Shown piece after piece: positions 34,701-42,435 of a DNA stretch of 45,256 nucleotides. Position 1 is the stretch's first letter, and every line of letters starts with the position of its first letter. The stretch comes from Deltaproteobacteria bacterium (GTDB taxonomy: Bacteria > Myxococcota > XYA12-FULL-58-9), in assembly GCA_016218825.1 (NCBI GenBank), contig JACRCV010000090.1:1-45256 (forward strand), given 5' to 3'. The translations under genes and the position numbers were made by a program. The notes beneath the pieces were generated by a model. The model made no database searches. It had not been told where the DNA came from and saw only the letters and a program-made list of their open reading frames with translations.

Positions 34701-36893
34701 GGGGTCGGCTTCGCGTGCGCGCGGCTGGCGAGCGACGGCGCCGTCCTTTGCTGGGGGCAGAACACCCCGTCCAGCGATGTTCCGCTGCTCGGCGTATCAC
34801 CCGCGGCCATCGAGCTCGGCCCGACCCCGATCTGCGAGCAGGGCGTGGGCCGCACCTGCGTCGCGCTGAGCGGCCTCGCCACCGTCGCCGCCGGTGGCCG
34901 GTCGGCCTGCGCGGTCCTCTCCACCACCGAAGCCCGCTGCTGGGGTGACAACTCCGACGGCCAGCTCGGCACGAACGACAGCACCGATCGCGACTTGCCG
35001 ACGCCGGTGTGCCTTACCGGTCAGGCGACGGCGACGGACTGCGACGTCGGCGGCACCCCGCTCGCGAGCGTCACGGCGGTCGCGATGAGCGTGCCCGACA
35101 TCAACTCCTGGTCCGGGATGCACGCTTGCGCCGTCGTCACCGGCGGCGATCTCTTCTGCTGGGGCGACAACGACAACGGCGAGCTCGGCGACACCACCAC
35201 GTCGAGCAGCGCCTCCCCGGTTCAGGTCTGTGCCGACGCCGGCTGCACCGGTTGGTTGACCGGCGTCGCGACCGTGAGCCTGGTCGATGGACGCACCTGC
35301 GGCACCCGCACCGACGACAGCGCCTTCTGCATCGGCGAGAACAACTCGGGCGCGCTCGGGCGTGGCGACGACGACGACGTCTTGAGCGGCAGCACCACTC
35401 CGCTCCCGGTGTGCGGCACCGGCAGCGCGAGCGGCGGCACGTGCGTGGCAGCGGCCGGAGTCGATCAGATAGTCACGCTGGCCGGCGCGAGCTGCGTCCG
35501 CTTCGCGACCGGCGGCGGCGTCGCGTGCTGGGGCGACAACTACTACGGCAGCGTCGGGGCCGCGGTCGCGGGCGCCTACACCGCGAATCCGACTCCGGTC
35601 TGCGCCGGGGGTTACGGCGCGACGTGCACGCGCCTCGGCGACGTCGTCTCGATCGCCGCCGGTCGGTCGACGACCTGTGCGGTCCTGGACACCGGAGAGG
35701 TCCGCTGTTGGGGCGACAACGCCTGGGGCGTGCTCGGCACCGGCCCCGACCTCGCACTCGCGTGGTACTTCACGCCGCAGCCGACCCCGACGCCGGTCTG
35801 CGCGGTCGGCGACTGGGACGGCTCGGCTTGCGTCGGCACCAACGCCGCGCCGCTCGCCGCCGTGGTCGCGGTCGCCATCGGCGGCGACGACTACCCACCG
35901 AGCGGCAACTCCAGCGCCCATGCCTGCGCGTTGACGCAAGGGGGAGGCGTGAAGTGCTGGGGCAGCAACGAGCACGGCGAGCTCGGCTCCGGAGACGGCG
36001 GCACGGACACCTACGGCGACCCGCTTTACGAGGCCAACCCGGTCGACGTGCTGTTCTCCGGGAGCCCGGTCGCCGGCGTCGTCGGACTGACCGCTGGCGC
36101 CGAGCACAACTGTCTGCTGAAGGACGACGGCGCCGTGCACTGCTGGGGGCGCAACGACTCCGGCCAGCTCGGCGACGGCGAGGTGATCGACCGCTTCTAT
36201 CCCGACGTCATCGAGCTCCCGCCGGCGAAGGTCGGGCTCCGGGCCGTCAGGGTCGTCACCGGCGGCTGGCATTCGTGCGCGCTCCTGGAGGATGCCACCG
36301 CGGTGTGCTGGGGACTCAACGACTACGGCCAGGTCGGCGTCGGCACCGACACGACGACCATCCCCCAGCCGCAGCTGGTCTGTGCCACCGGCTCCGGCGG
36401 CACCTGCGTCGCCCTCGAGGACATCTCGGCGCTGGCCGCCGGCAAGCGCGCCACGTGTGCGCTCCTCCTCGACGGAACCGTGCGTTGCTGGGGATCGAAT
36501 GTCTGGGGTCAGCTCGGCGACGGAACCCAGGGCGTGAACGACGCCGGCGCCCCGATCGCCGACCGCGGCCGATTGTGGCCGGTGACGGTGTGCGCGCCCG
36601 AGGCGGCCCCGAGCTGCGGCGCGACCCACGCTTGCGGCGCGCCCCTCCAAGGGATCGTGGCCCTCACCGGCGGCAGCGCCCACTTTTGCGGGCTCGCCGA
36701 GGACGGCGGCACCTACTGCTGGGGTGAGTCGCCGACGAGCGGCGAGCGCGGCGACGGCAGCGCCGGCTGGTACGACAGGCAATGCACCCCCACCCGCGTC
36801 TGTCCGGAGAACGCCGGCCGCTGTGACACCGGCCCGGCCTACGACACCGCCGCCGTCCAAACCTGCGACGTCACGTCGGTCACGGTGCAGTAA
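31716..36893 (+). CDS. Giant RCC1-repeat lipoprotein with two fibronectin-III-like domains
   Basis: A 1725-residue lipoprotein (LVAAAC, Cys 19). Residues about 40-135 and 135-225 look like fibronectin type III domains (VVVSWASQTGNEDGFIIERR; AYRVERKVQ then TYAYKVTVLN). From about residue 345 to the end there are 21 RCC1-like repeats. Each has a CAL/CAV strand followed by CWGxNxxGQLGxG or a variant (the fourteenth is CIGENNSGALG), and most carry extra paired cysteines (PVC...C) that probably form disulfides outside the cell. RCC1 repeats usually make seven-bladed propellers, and 21 would fit three. It is likely a surface binding protein. The ATG at 31716 follows AGGAG; the open frame further upstream runs through the hairpin region and was rejected. 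Its stop overlaps the next start. Confidence 0.85.
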   Translation: MKVCRIVAIASVCLVAAACDKALLHEVKPRAAATDTTCAPDAPVDSIEVEVLATHVVVSWASQTGNEDGFIIERRDNEAGDFVEIGRAPVDATSFDNSSIVLGSFYQYRVSAFRVVNNEECKTNPTDALDAVMYPAAITDIQFVHLTTSDLELTFTDGNRRATAYRVERKVQPAVSFSTITDTATPGAVLNDSGLTADQTYAYKVTVLNVKGESAPYEEVVFTSQLPILDWDDPPYVGYGCTLVLRGHTTFDTVAEPDAQYAGASGTVSACAVVDASDSGLSCTLTDLTPGALSVSWSVTDDYQTTGTLQRTLTMNVSPGQRSAAVLPVTSDPGVEGKQAMAGGCGTCTGKRGSIAAGKGHTCLLAADGTVSCWGAPQDADAFSQTADILGTGAPAQFLNPTAVGDGTPPDPWATPLADTQSIARGARHVCAVLASDGSVRCWGNNDYGQLGDGSTAIRGYPVAVCTAGAGPSCTRLTGVTVVAAGDNHTCAVLETSGAVWCWGDNTYGQLGMGVPATSAALVATPVCSTGSARTGDCAPLEDAIDVAAGADFTCAITTGGGFCWGNGGDGQRGDGFPGTTSAAMIFNPEPVCGVAGPGCAGALTATTALAAGANHVCALSSAGTPLCWGRNYDGQLGDGSYIDRGRPGSVCATSSGPCQAPTAVTALAGGDDHSCAIAGPSDAVYCWGSNAYGQLGDGGTVAYSAVPVPVCLSGNAAAGTCVPLTDVAAVVTGASHTCALTSTGGVWCWGSNYEGQLGVGVEYWTLGESYAPLPVCETGAVWDGTKCDLAGSDQRLGSILAIAAGGSYTCAIRSDHTATCWGDSYYGQLGNGSTDDALTPAAVCNTDGCGTNLADVSSLSTAAFHACAVSGTNEIYCWGADAAGQLGPQTSPADPTLPGKVCATGQWDGSACLSGTALAGATSVRVGGDSASNGFSCALTAGATPQCWGDNSTGQLGRGEVPSAAEGVPAPVCATGKPSTSDCAPLAGVGDLALGVGFACARLASDGAVLCWGQNTPSSDVPLLGVSPAAIELGPTPICEQGVGRTCVALSGLATVAAGGRSACAVLSTTEARCWGDNSDGQLGTNDSTDRDLPTPVCLTGQATATDCDVGGTPLASVTAVAMSVPDINSWSGMHACAVVTGGDLFCWGDNDNGELGDTTTSSSASPVQVCADAGCTGWLTGVATVSLVDGRTCGTRTDDSAFCIGENNSGALGRGDDDDVLSGSTTPLPVCGTGSASGGTCVAAAGVDQIVTLAGASCVRFATGGGVACWGDNYYGSVGAAVAGAYTANPTPVCAGGYGATCTRLGDVVSIAAGRSTTCAVLDTGEVRCWGDNAWGVLGTGPDLALAWYFTPQPTPTPVCAVGDWDGSACVGTNAAPLAAVVAVAIGGDDYPPSGNSSAHACALTQGGGVKCWGSNEHGELGSGDGGTDTYGDPLYEANPVDVLFSGSPVAGVVGLTAGAEHNCLLKDDGAVHCWGRNDSGQLGDGEVIDRFYPDVIELPPAKVGLRAVRVVTGGWHSCALLEDATAVCWGLNDYGQVGVGTDTTTIPQPQLVCATGSGGTCVALEDISALAAGKRATCALLLDGTVRCWGSNVWGQLGDGTQGVNDAGAPIADRGRLWPVTVCAPEAAPSCGATHACGAPLQGIVALTGGSAHFCGLAEDGGTYCWGESPTSGERGDGSAGWYDRQCTPTRVCPENAGRCDTGPAYDTAAVQTCDVTSVTVQ

Positions 36894-38491
36894 TGCGAGA
36901 CCATACGATGAACACATTTTCGCGCCTCTGCGGCCTCTGCCTCGTCCTCGGTGTCGCGCCGCCGGTCTACGCCGAGGCCCCGGCCGCCGGCGACGTCTGC
37001 ACCCTGACCAAGGCCGCGAAGGCGAGCCCCAAGGTGAAAGCGCCGCCCAAGATCAAGCTGAAGGCCAAGCAGAAGGTCAGCGTGGTGAGCATCGACGGCG
37101 GCTGGGTGCAGCTCGGGGTGGGCAAGAAGACGGCGTTCTTGAAGGCCAAGGCCCTCGACAAGATCTGCAAGATCACCAAGCGCGCCGCCGATACGCCCGC
37201 GGCGCTCCCTGCCGAGGCCGCGGCCTTGCCGCCCGGCCCCGCGACCGACGACGAGAAGCCGATCGGCTTCGGGAAGGCGCTGGCCGCCCAAATCGAGCCC
37301 GAGCCGACCCCGAAGCCCGACGTGGCGCCGGTGCCGGCCGAGACCGGGAGCGCCCCGGCGCCCGCCCTCACGCCGGTGCCCGGCGCCGCCGCGCCAACCG
37401 GCGCGAGCAGCGGCTTCGGCGAGACCACGAAGCTCAAGGTCGCGGTGATGGATCTGGCCGCCACCGACAGCCTGCCGAAAGATCTGGTCACCTCGCTCTC
37501 CAGCTTGGTCGCCGAGACCCTCGACGCCACCGGCGCCTTCAAGGCGATCTCGAGCCAGGACATCGTCAAGCTGTTGAGCTACGCCGCGAGCCAACAGCAG
37601 ATGGGCTGCGACGACATGACCTGCATCGCCGAGATCGGCGGCGCCTTGGGCGCCGACTACCTGGTCACCGGCAGCCTGACCCAGACCGGCTCGCAAATCG
37701 CAGTGCAGCTGCAGCTCGCCGACATCAAGGCCTCCCGGGTCGACAACCGGGTGTCCCGCGCCTACGAAGGCGGCCACCAGGGCCTCTATGACGAGCTCAA
37801 GGCCGCGACCCAGATCCTGGTGCGCGACATCCTCGCCAAGAAGTCCGGCATGCTGGCGGTCACCGTCAACGAGGAGGGCGCGAGCGTCAAGGTGGACGGC
37901 AGCATCATCGGCGTCAGCCCCTTGCCGGCGTTCTCGGTCGCCGGCGGCGTCCACAACCTGATGGTCGAAAAGGAAGGCTTCGTCACCTATCGCGCCGACG
38001 TCACCATCGAGGAGAGCCAGACGCTGGCGCACGACGCCCACCTGGTGCCCTCCGAGGACTTCGTCAAGAGCTACGAGAGCCACGCCGGCTTCGTGCGCAC
38101 GATGTCCTGGATCTGCATCACCGCCGGGGTCGTCGGCCTGGGCGGCGGCGGCGCCCTCTACTACCTCGGCAGTAAGGAAGCCCAAGACCTGAACAAACAG
38201 GTGGACGCCTACAACGCCGACGTCCGCAGACGCACGACCACCCGCGACCAGCTCGACAAGAAGGAGAGACGGGTGGCGATGATGGACATGGGCGCGCTCA
38301 GCGGCGCCGGCATCGGCGTCGTCGGTCTCATCACCGGGTTCGTGCTGCGCGCCGTCGGCGACGACCCGGATCGCTACAAGATGACCTCGCGGCTCACGGT
38401 CGGCGCCCGCGCCCCGGATCCCGAGCCGCCGACCTTGCGCTTGGTCATCGCCCCGACGGCGAAGGGCGTCGTCGTCGCGGGCGCGTTCTAA
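36893..38491 (+). CDS. CsgG/TolB-like envelope protein with SH3-like and PEGA domains
   Basis: A 532-residue protein with a signal peptide ending YAEA. An SH3b-like domain follows (about 35-100, KQKVSVVSIDGGWVQLGVGKK), then a Pro/Ala linker. The CsgG/TolB-like domain spans about 180-315 (KLKVAVMDLAA, MGCDDMTCIAEIGGALGADYLV). Next is a PEGA domain (about 320-390, VNEEGASVKVDGSIIGVSPLP) and two membrane segments around 405-425 and 465-485. The tail ends Gly-Ala-Phe. The first ATG overlaps the RCC1 gene's TAA (TAATG); a second ATG at 36908 begins the signal peptide proper. It shares its core, membrane pair and tail with the protein at 1841-2848. Ten bases separate it from the kinase gene, so the three genes form an operon. 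Role unknown; probably an envelope complex subunit. Confidence 0.78.
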   Translation: MRDHTMNTFSRLCGLCLVLGVAPPVYAEAPAAGDVCTLTKAAKASPKVKAPPKIKLKAKQKVSVVSIDGGWVQLGVGKKTAFLKAKALDKICKITKRAADTPAALPAEAAALPPGPATDDEKPIGFGKALAAQIEPEPTPKPDVAPVPAETGSAPAPALTPVPGAAAPTGASSGFGETTKLKVAVMDLAATDSLPKDLVTSLSSLVAETLDATGAFKAISSQDIVKLLSYAASQQQMGCDDMTCIAEIGGALGADYLVTGSLTQTGSQIAVQLQLADIKASRVDNRVSRAYEGGHQGLYDELKAATQILVRDILAKKSGMLAVTVNEEGASVKVDGSIIGVSPLPAFSVAGGVHNLMVEKEGFVTYRADVTIEESQTLAHDAHLVPSEDFVKSYESHAGFVRTMSWICITAGVVGLGGGGALYYLGSKEAQDLNKQVDAYNADVRRRTTTRDQLDKKERRVAMMDMGALSGAGIGVVGLITGFVLRAVGDDPDRYKMTSRLTVGARAPDPEPPTLRLVIAPTAKGVVVAGAF

Positions 38492-38500
38492 GCGCGAGCG

Positions 38501-40219
38501 ATGGCCAACAACCCGCGCAAGCTCACGGCGGGGGCCAGCCTCGGTCGGTTTCGCATCGTCAAGCGCCTCGGCCGTGGGGCCACCGCCACCGTCTATCTCG
38601 CCGAGGACGTCACGACCGGCGCCGCGGTGGCGCTCAAGGCCCTGCACGCCGATCTGCACGCCACCGGCTCGCACGCCGCCCTTCGCATGCGGCGCGAGAT
38701 CGAGCTCGTGCACCGCATCGACCACCCGGGGATCTGTCGCATCTTCGATCTGCACACCGAAGACCGGCTGCTGTTCTTGACCATGCAGTTCATCGCCGGC
38801 GACACCCTCGACGCCGTCCTCAAGCGTGACCGCCGCCTCACGATCGCCCGCGCCGCCCGGGTGCTCTCGGCCATCTGCCGGGCGTTGGCGGCGGCGCACG
38901 CCAAGGACATCTTGCACCGCGACCTGAAGCCCTCGAACATCATGCTGGCGCCGAACGACGCGCCGATGATCCTCGACTTCGGCTACGCCACCGGCCCCGA
39001 CGTCGGCAGGCTCACCGCGACCGGCGAGTGGGTCGGCACGCTCTACTACGCGGCGCCCGAGCTCTTGAAGAACGGCCCGAACACCCGGCGCTCCGACATC
39101 TACTCGCTGGGCGTCATCCTCTACCAGGCGGTGACCGGCGAGCTGCCCTTTCAGGGCAATCACCCAGGAGAGATCGCCGAAGCGCTGCTGTTCCGCGATC
39201 CGATCCCGCCGTCGGCGCTGTCACCGGTGGTGAGCGCGAGCCTCGAGGCCGTGATCCTGAAGGCGATGCGCCGCACCCCCGCCGAGCGCTACGCCGACGT
39301 CCTCGAGCTCGCAGACGCCCTGACGCCCTTCGACCTCGCGCCCCGCACGCCGGGCGCGCTCGAGCTCGGCGCGACCCCGAAGGACGGGGCGCCGGCCCTC
39401 GCGGCGCCCGATGACGACACCGAGCCCCGCCACCGCGGCCCGCGTCCGGAGACCTGGTCCGACTCCGGCCCCGCCACCCCGACCGCAGCCACCGCGTATC
39501 CCCTCCGCGAAGCGCCGGCGCCCGAGCCGACCACGATCCTCAAGCCGGAGCCGGCGCCCGCCGCGCCCGTGGCACCCCGCCCGACCGCCTCGCCCACGAC
39601 CACGACCAAGGAAGCGCCGCCACCGCCGGCGCCCGAATCGGCACCGACGAAGAAGAGACCCAAGGCGCGCGTCCGCTACGTCCCACCCCAAGGCGGAGGC
39701 TTCGCCCTCGACACCGGGGTTCGCGCTCCCGGCCGGGCCGCGCCGAAGCCCGGCGCCAAAGCCGCGACCCCGAGGCCGTCCCCCGCCGCCGCCCCGGCGC
39801 CCGCTGCCACCCCGGTCGCTGCCAAGCCGGCCACCAACGACACCACGCGCCGCGGCTTCGAGGCGCAGCGCACCGCCCTGCTGGCGATCAAAGAGGAGCG
39901 GGGCCTGCGCGGCGGCGACAACCTGACGCTCGACAGCCTGGAGCGGATGGCCGCGATCGAGCACCAGCGCGGCCGACTCGCCGAGGCCTGTCAGTACGCC
40001 GAGCTCGCGATCGCCGAGGCCAACAACACCGTGGTCGACGCGGTGTTCGTCGGCGCCAAGATCCAACGCTTCGACAAGCTGATGCGCCGCGTCGGCGGCC
40101 TGAAGACCGTCGACCGTGTCGCGGCCGCGCTCGACAAGGTGATGCTCGCCTTCGAGAAACGCGAGTTCACCGCGGCGAATCAGGCCCTCAACGAGGCCCT
40201 CGAGGCGTTGGAGAAGTGA
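38501..40219 (+). CDS. Serine/threonine protein kinase, eukaryote type
   Basis: A 572-residue kinase. The catalytic domain is at about 15-275: glycine loop LGRGATATVY (23-32), Lys 46 in VALKAL, catalytic loop HRDLKPSN (139-146), DFG at 159-161 and activation-segment end YYAAPE, so it should be active. A long Pro/Ala/Thr-rich linker (about 290-450) leads to a helical C-terminal domain of about 120 residues with TPR-like character (LAEACQYAELAIAEANN). I see no membrane segment, so it is probably cytoplasmic. It is downstream of the RCC1 and CsgG/PEGA genes and may phosphorylate factors controlling that surface system. It converges on the methyltransferase gene with a 27-base gap. Confidence 0.88.
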   Translation: MANNPRKLTAGASLGRFRIVKRLGRGATATVYLAEDVTTGAAVALKALHADLHATGSHAALRMRREIELVHRIDHPGICRIFDLHTEDRLLFLTMQFIAGDTLDAVLKRDRRLTIARAARVLSAICRALAAAHAKDILHRDLKPSNIMLAPNDAPMILDFGYATGPDVGRLTATGEWVGTLYYAAPELLKNGPNTRRSDIYSLGVILYQAVTGELPFQGNHPGEIAEALLFRDPIPPSALSPVVSASLEAVILKAMRRTPAERYADVLELADALTPFDLAPRTPGALELGATPKDGAPALAAPDDDTEPRHRGPRPETWSDSGPATPTAATAYPLREAPAPEPTTILKPEPAPAAPVAPRPTASPTTTTKEAPPPPAPESAPTKKRPKARVRYVPPQGGGFALDTGVRAPGRAAPKPGAKAATPRPSPAAAPAPAATPVAAKPATNDTTRRGFEAQRTALLAIKEERGLRGGDNLTLDSLERMAAIEHQRGRLAEACQYAELAIAEANNTVVDAVFVGAKIQRFDKLMRRVGGLKTVDRVAAALDKVMLAFEKREFTAANQALNEALEALEK

Positions 40220-40246
40220 GACCGCGGCCCCGCGCCGTCGGCGCTC

Positions 40247-41014
40247 TCAGGCGCGCCGCTTCGCCTTGGGTCGCTTCGCCACCGCCACCAGGCGCATCGC
40301 CTTGCGGTCGTAGGGCGAGCCGTCGAGGCCCCCCAGGATCTGGACGTCGACGAAGCCGACGTCGAGGAGCAACGCCTCGAGCTCGGCGCCGGAGTACAGG
40401 CGGTGCTCGAAGCGGTGCTCGTGGACCTTGCCGCCCTGGACCAAGACCCAGCGGTTCTTCATGAAGCTCCAGTGGCGGTCGACCTGACGCTCCTCGAGCA
40501 TGAAGCTGTCGTCCTCGAGCTGATGCCAGTCGCGGGCCTGGAACAGGCGCGCCAGCACCTCCTTGCCCATCATCTCGATGACCAGGGTGCCGCCTTGCGC
40601 CAGGTTGGCGTGAAAGCGCTCGATCACCCGGCGGTCCTCGGTGGGATCCTCGAAGTAGCTGAACGAGGTGTAGAGGCTGAGCGCGAGATCGAAGTGTGCC
40701 GCCGCGGCGTAGGTCCGCATGTCGCCGCGCTCGAAGTCGATCGCGAGCCGCTGGCGCTTCGCCGCTGCCCGCGCCCGCCGCAAGTACGCCACGGTGCGGT
40801 CGACGCCGGTGACCGCGTAGCCCCGGCGCGCCAGCTCCAGGGAGTGCCGCCCCGGGCCGCAGCACATGTCGAGCACCCGGGCGCCCTTCCGGACGCCGGC
40901 CAGGCGGATGACGCCGGTCACCTCCTCGGGCGTCGACGCCCAGCGGTCGGCGGTGAACATCGCCGGCGCGAACGTGGTCCAGAAGCGGTCGTCCTCGTGC
41001 CATTCCTTGTGCAT
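40247..41014 (-). CDS. Class I SAM-dependent methyltransferase
   Basis: A 255-residue methyltransferase with motif I VLDMCCGPGRHS, an acidic end of strand two (VTGVDRT), FERGDMRTY and FDLALSLYTSFSYF. The fold is of the Methyltransf_25/11 type; the C-terminal part (GAELEALLLDVGFVDVQILGG) is standard for small-molecule enzymes. The acceptor is not predictable. The ATG at 41014 is chosen because GAGGG lies at good spacing; an ATG six bases upstream abuts that ribosome binding site. The C-terminal tail is Lys/Arg-rich. It is divergent from ssnA and shows no functional link to its neighbours. Confidence 0.8.
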   Translation of the reverse strand: MHKEWHEDDRFWTTFAPAMFTADRWASTPEEVTGVIRLAGVRKGARVLDMCCGPGRHSLELARRGYAVTGVDRTVAYLRRARAAAKRQRLAIDFERGDMRTYAAAAHFDLALSLYTSFSYFEDPTEDRRVIERFHANLAQGGTLVIEMMGKEVLARLFQARDWHQLEDDSFMLEERQVDRHWSFMKNRWVLVQGGKVHEHRFEHRLYSGAELEALLLDVGFVDVQILGGLDGSPYDRKAMRLVAVAKRPKAKRRA

Positions 41015-41031
41015 CGCCATTCCCTCGAGTC

Positions 41032-41060
41032 TTGCTGCCGGCGGCGCCGCCGTTTAGAGT
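41032..41060 (+). promoter_or_regulatory. Putative promoter of the ssnA operon
   Basis: TTGCTG (41032-41037) and TAGAGT (41055-41060) are separated by 17 bases, predicting a start near 41067. GAGGAG at 41076-41081 is the ribosome binding site. Confidence 0.5.
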
Positions 41061-41084
41061 GGCCGCGGTCAGAGCGAGGAGCGG

Positions 41085-42422
41085 ATGATGAACGAACCGG
41101 TCTTGGTTGGCAACGGCACCGTGGTGACCCTGGGCAAGAACGGCAAGGTGATCACCGACGGTGGGGTGCTGTACGCGAACGGCACCATCGTCGAGGTCGG
41201 GGCGTTCGCGGCGTTGAAGCCTCGGGCGAAGAGCATCATCGACGCCCGCGGCCGGCTGATCATGCCCGGCCTGATCTGCGCCCACCACCACCTTTATAGT
41301 ACCTTCGCCTGCGGTTTGGGGTTCGCGCCCGCCAAGAACTTCGTCCAGGTGCTCGAGAACCTGTGGTGGAAGCTCGACCGCGCCCTCGATCTGGAGGACG
41401 TGTTCTACAGCGCGGTGTTCCCGTTGGCGCGCTGCATCGCTTCCGGCACCACGACGATCTTCGATCATCACGCGAGCCCGAACGCCATCGGCGGCAGCCT
41501 GTCCCGAATCGGCGACGCGGTGCGCCAGGCCGGGATCCGGGCGTCCTTGTGCTACGAGGTCACCGACCGCAACGGCGCCGAGGGCGCCAAAGCCGGCCTC
41601 GACGAGAGCGCCGCCTGGCTCGACGCGGTGCGCCAAGGCCCGCAGGGCATGCTGCACGGCCAGGTCGGCGTGCACGCGGCGATGACGGTCGGCAAGGAGA
41701 CCCTCGGCCGCTGCGTCGAGCTCGCCCGCAAGTTCGACACCGGCCTGCACATCCACGTCTCCGAGAGCAAGTTCGACCCCGAGGACTCGCAGAAGAAGTA
41801 CAACAAGCGGGTCGTCGCCCGCCTCCAGGACGCGGGCGCGCTCGGCGACAAGACCCTGGCGGTGCACTGCATCCACCTCGACGACCGCGAGCTCGACCTG
41901 CTCGCCGAGACGCGGACCACGGTGGTGCACAACCCGCAGTCGAACATGAACAACGCCGTCGGCTGGGCCAACATCCCGAAGATGCTCGCCAGGGGCATCC
42001 CGGTGGCCCTCGGCACCGACGGCATGACCTCCAACATGCTCGAGGAGGCGCGGGCGTCGCTGTTCATTCGCCATCACGTCAGCGAAGACCCGTCCGCCGG
42101 CTTCATGGACACCGCGAAGATGTTGTTCGAGACCAACGCCGAGGTCGCGACGCGCTACTTCGGCAGACGGCTCGGGGTGCTCGAGGCCGGGGCCGCCGCC
42201 GATCTGATCATCGTCGACCACATCCCCTTCACCCCGATCTCGGCCGACAACGTCTTCGGCCACCTGTTGTTCGGCGCCGCCGCCGAGCGAGTACAGACCA
42301 CGATCTGCAACGGCCAAGTCCTGATGAAGGACGGCCTTCTTACGACCCTCGACATGGAGCAGTTGGCGAAACAGACCGCCTCGCGCACCGTCAGCACCTG
42401 GCAGCGTTTTCAGAAGATCTGA
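41085..42422 (+). CDS. ssnA: SsnA-type aminohydrolase
   Basis: A 445-residue amidohydrolase-superfamily protein. The metal-binding motif is ICAHHHLYST near residue 65. Later ligands are probably in LHIHVSES, VHCIHLDD and LGTDGMTS, the usual His/Asp set of guanine-deaminase-like enzymes. The wording of the motifs (LICAHHHLYSTFACG, NPQSNMNNAVGWANIP) matches SsnA. That protein was first named for stationary-phase survival and is found in purine-degradation clusters beside ygfK and xanthine-dehydrogenase-like genes. Two adjacent ATGs occur (41085 and 41088); the second has better spacing from GAGGAG. The flavoprotein gene follows 13 bases later. The substrate is presumably a purine or its breakdown product. 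Confidence 0.85.
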   Translation: MMNEPVLVGNGTVVTLGKNGKVITDGGVLYANGTIVEVGAFAALKPRAKSIIDARGRLIMPGLICAHHHLYSTFACGLGFAPAKNFVQVLENLWWKLDRALDLEDVFYSAVFPLARCIASGTTTIFDHHASPNAIGGSLSRIGDAVRQAGIRASLCYEVTDRNGAEGAKAGLDESAAWLDAVRQGPQGMLHGQVGVHAAMTVGKETLGRCVELARKFDTGLHIHVSESKFDPEDSQKKYNKRVVARLQDAGALGDKTLAVHCIHLDDRELDLLAETRTTVVHNPQSNMNNAVGWANIPKMLARGIPVALGTDGMTSNMLEEARASLFIRHHVSEDPSAGFMDTAKMLFETNAEVATRYFGRRLGVLEAGAAADLIIVDHIPFTPISADNVFGHLLFGAAAERVQTTICNGQVLMKDGLLTTLDMEQLAKQTASRTVSTWQRFQKI

Positions 42423-42435
42423 GAGAGGTTTTACC

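Noticed and set aside
31716-36893. Possible CRISPR or DNA-level tandem repeat in the RCC1 gene
   Set aside because: The repeats are protein-level and diverged in DNA, with unit length varying around 60-80 residues, so they are neither CRISPR nor recent tandem duplications.
34797-39163. Two 700-codon minus-strand open frames opposite the RCC1, CsgG/PEGA and kinase genes
   Set aside because: The plus strand holds motif-rich proteins throughout. The minus frames have only Ala/Gly/Val/Arg-rich sequence.
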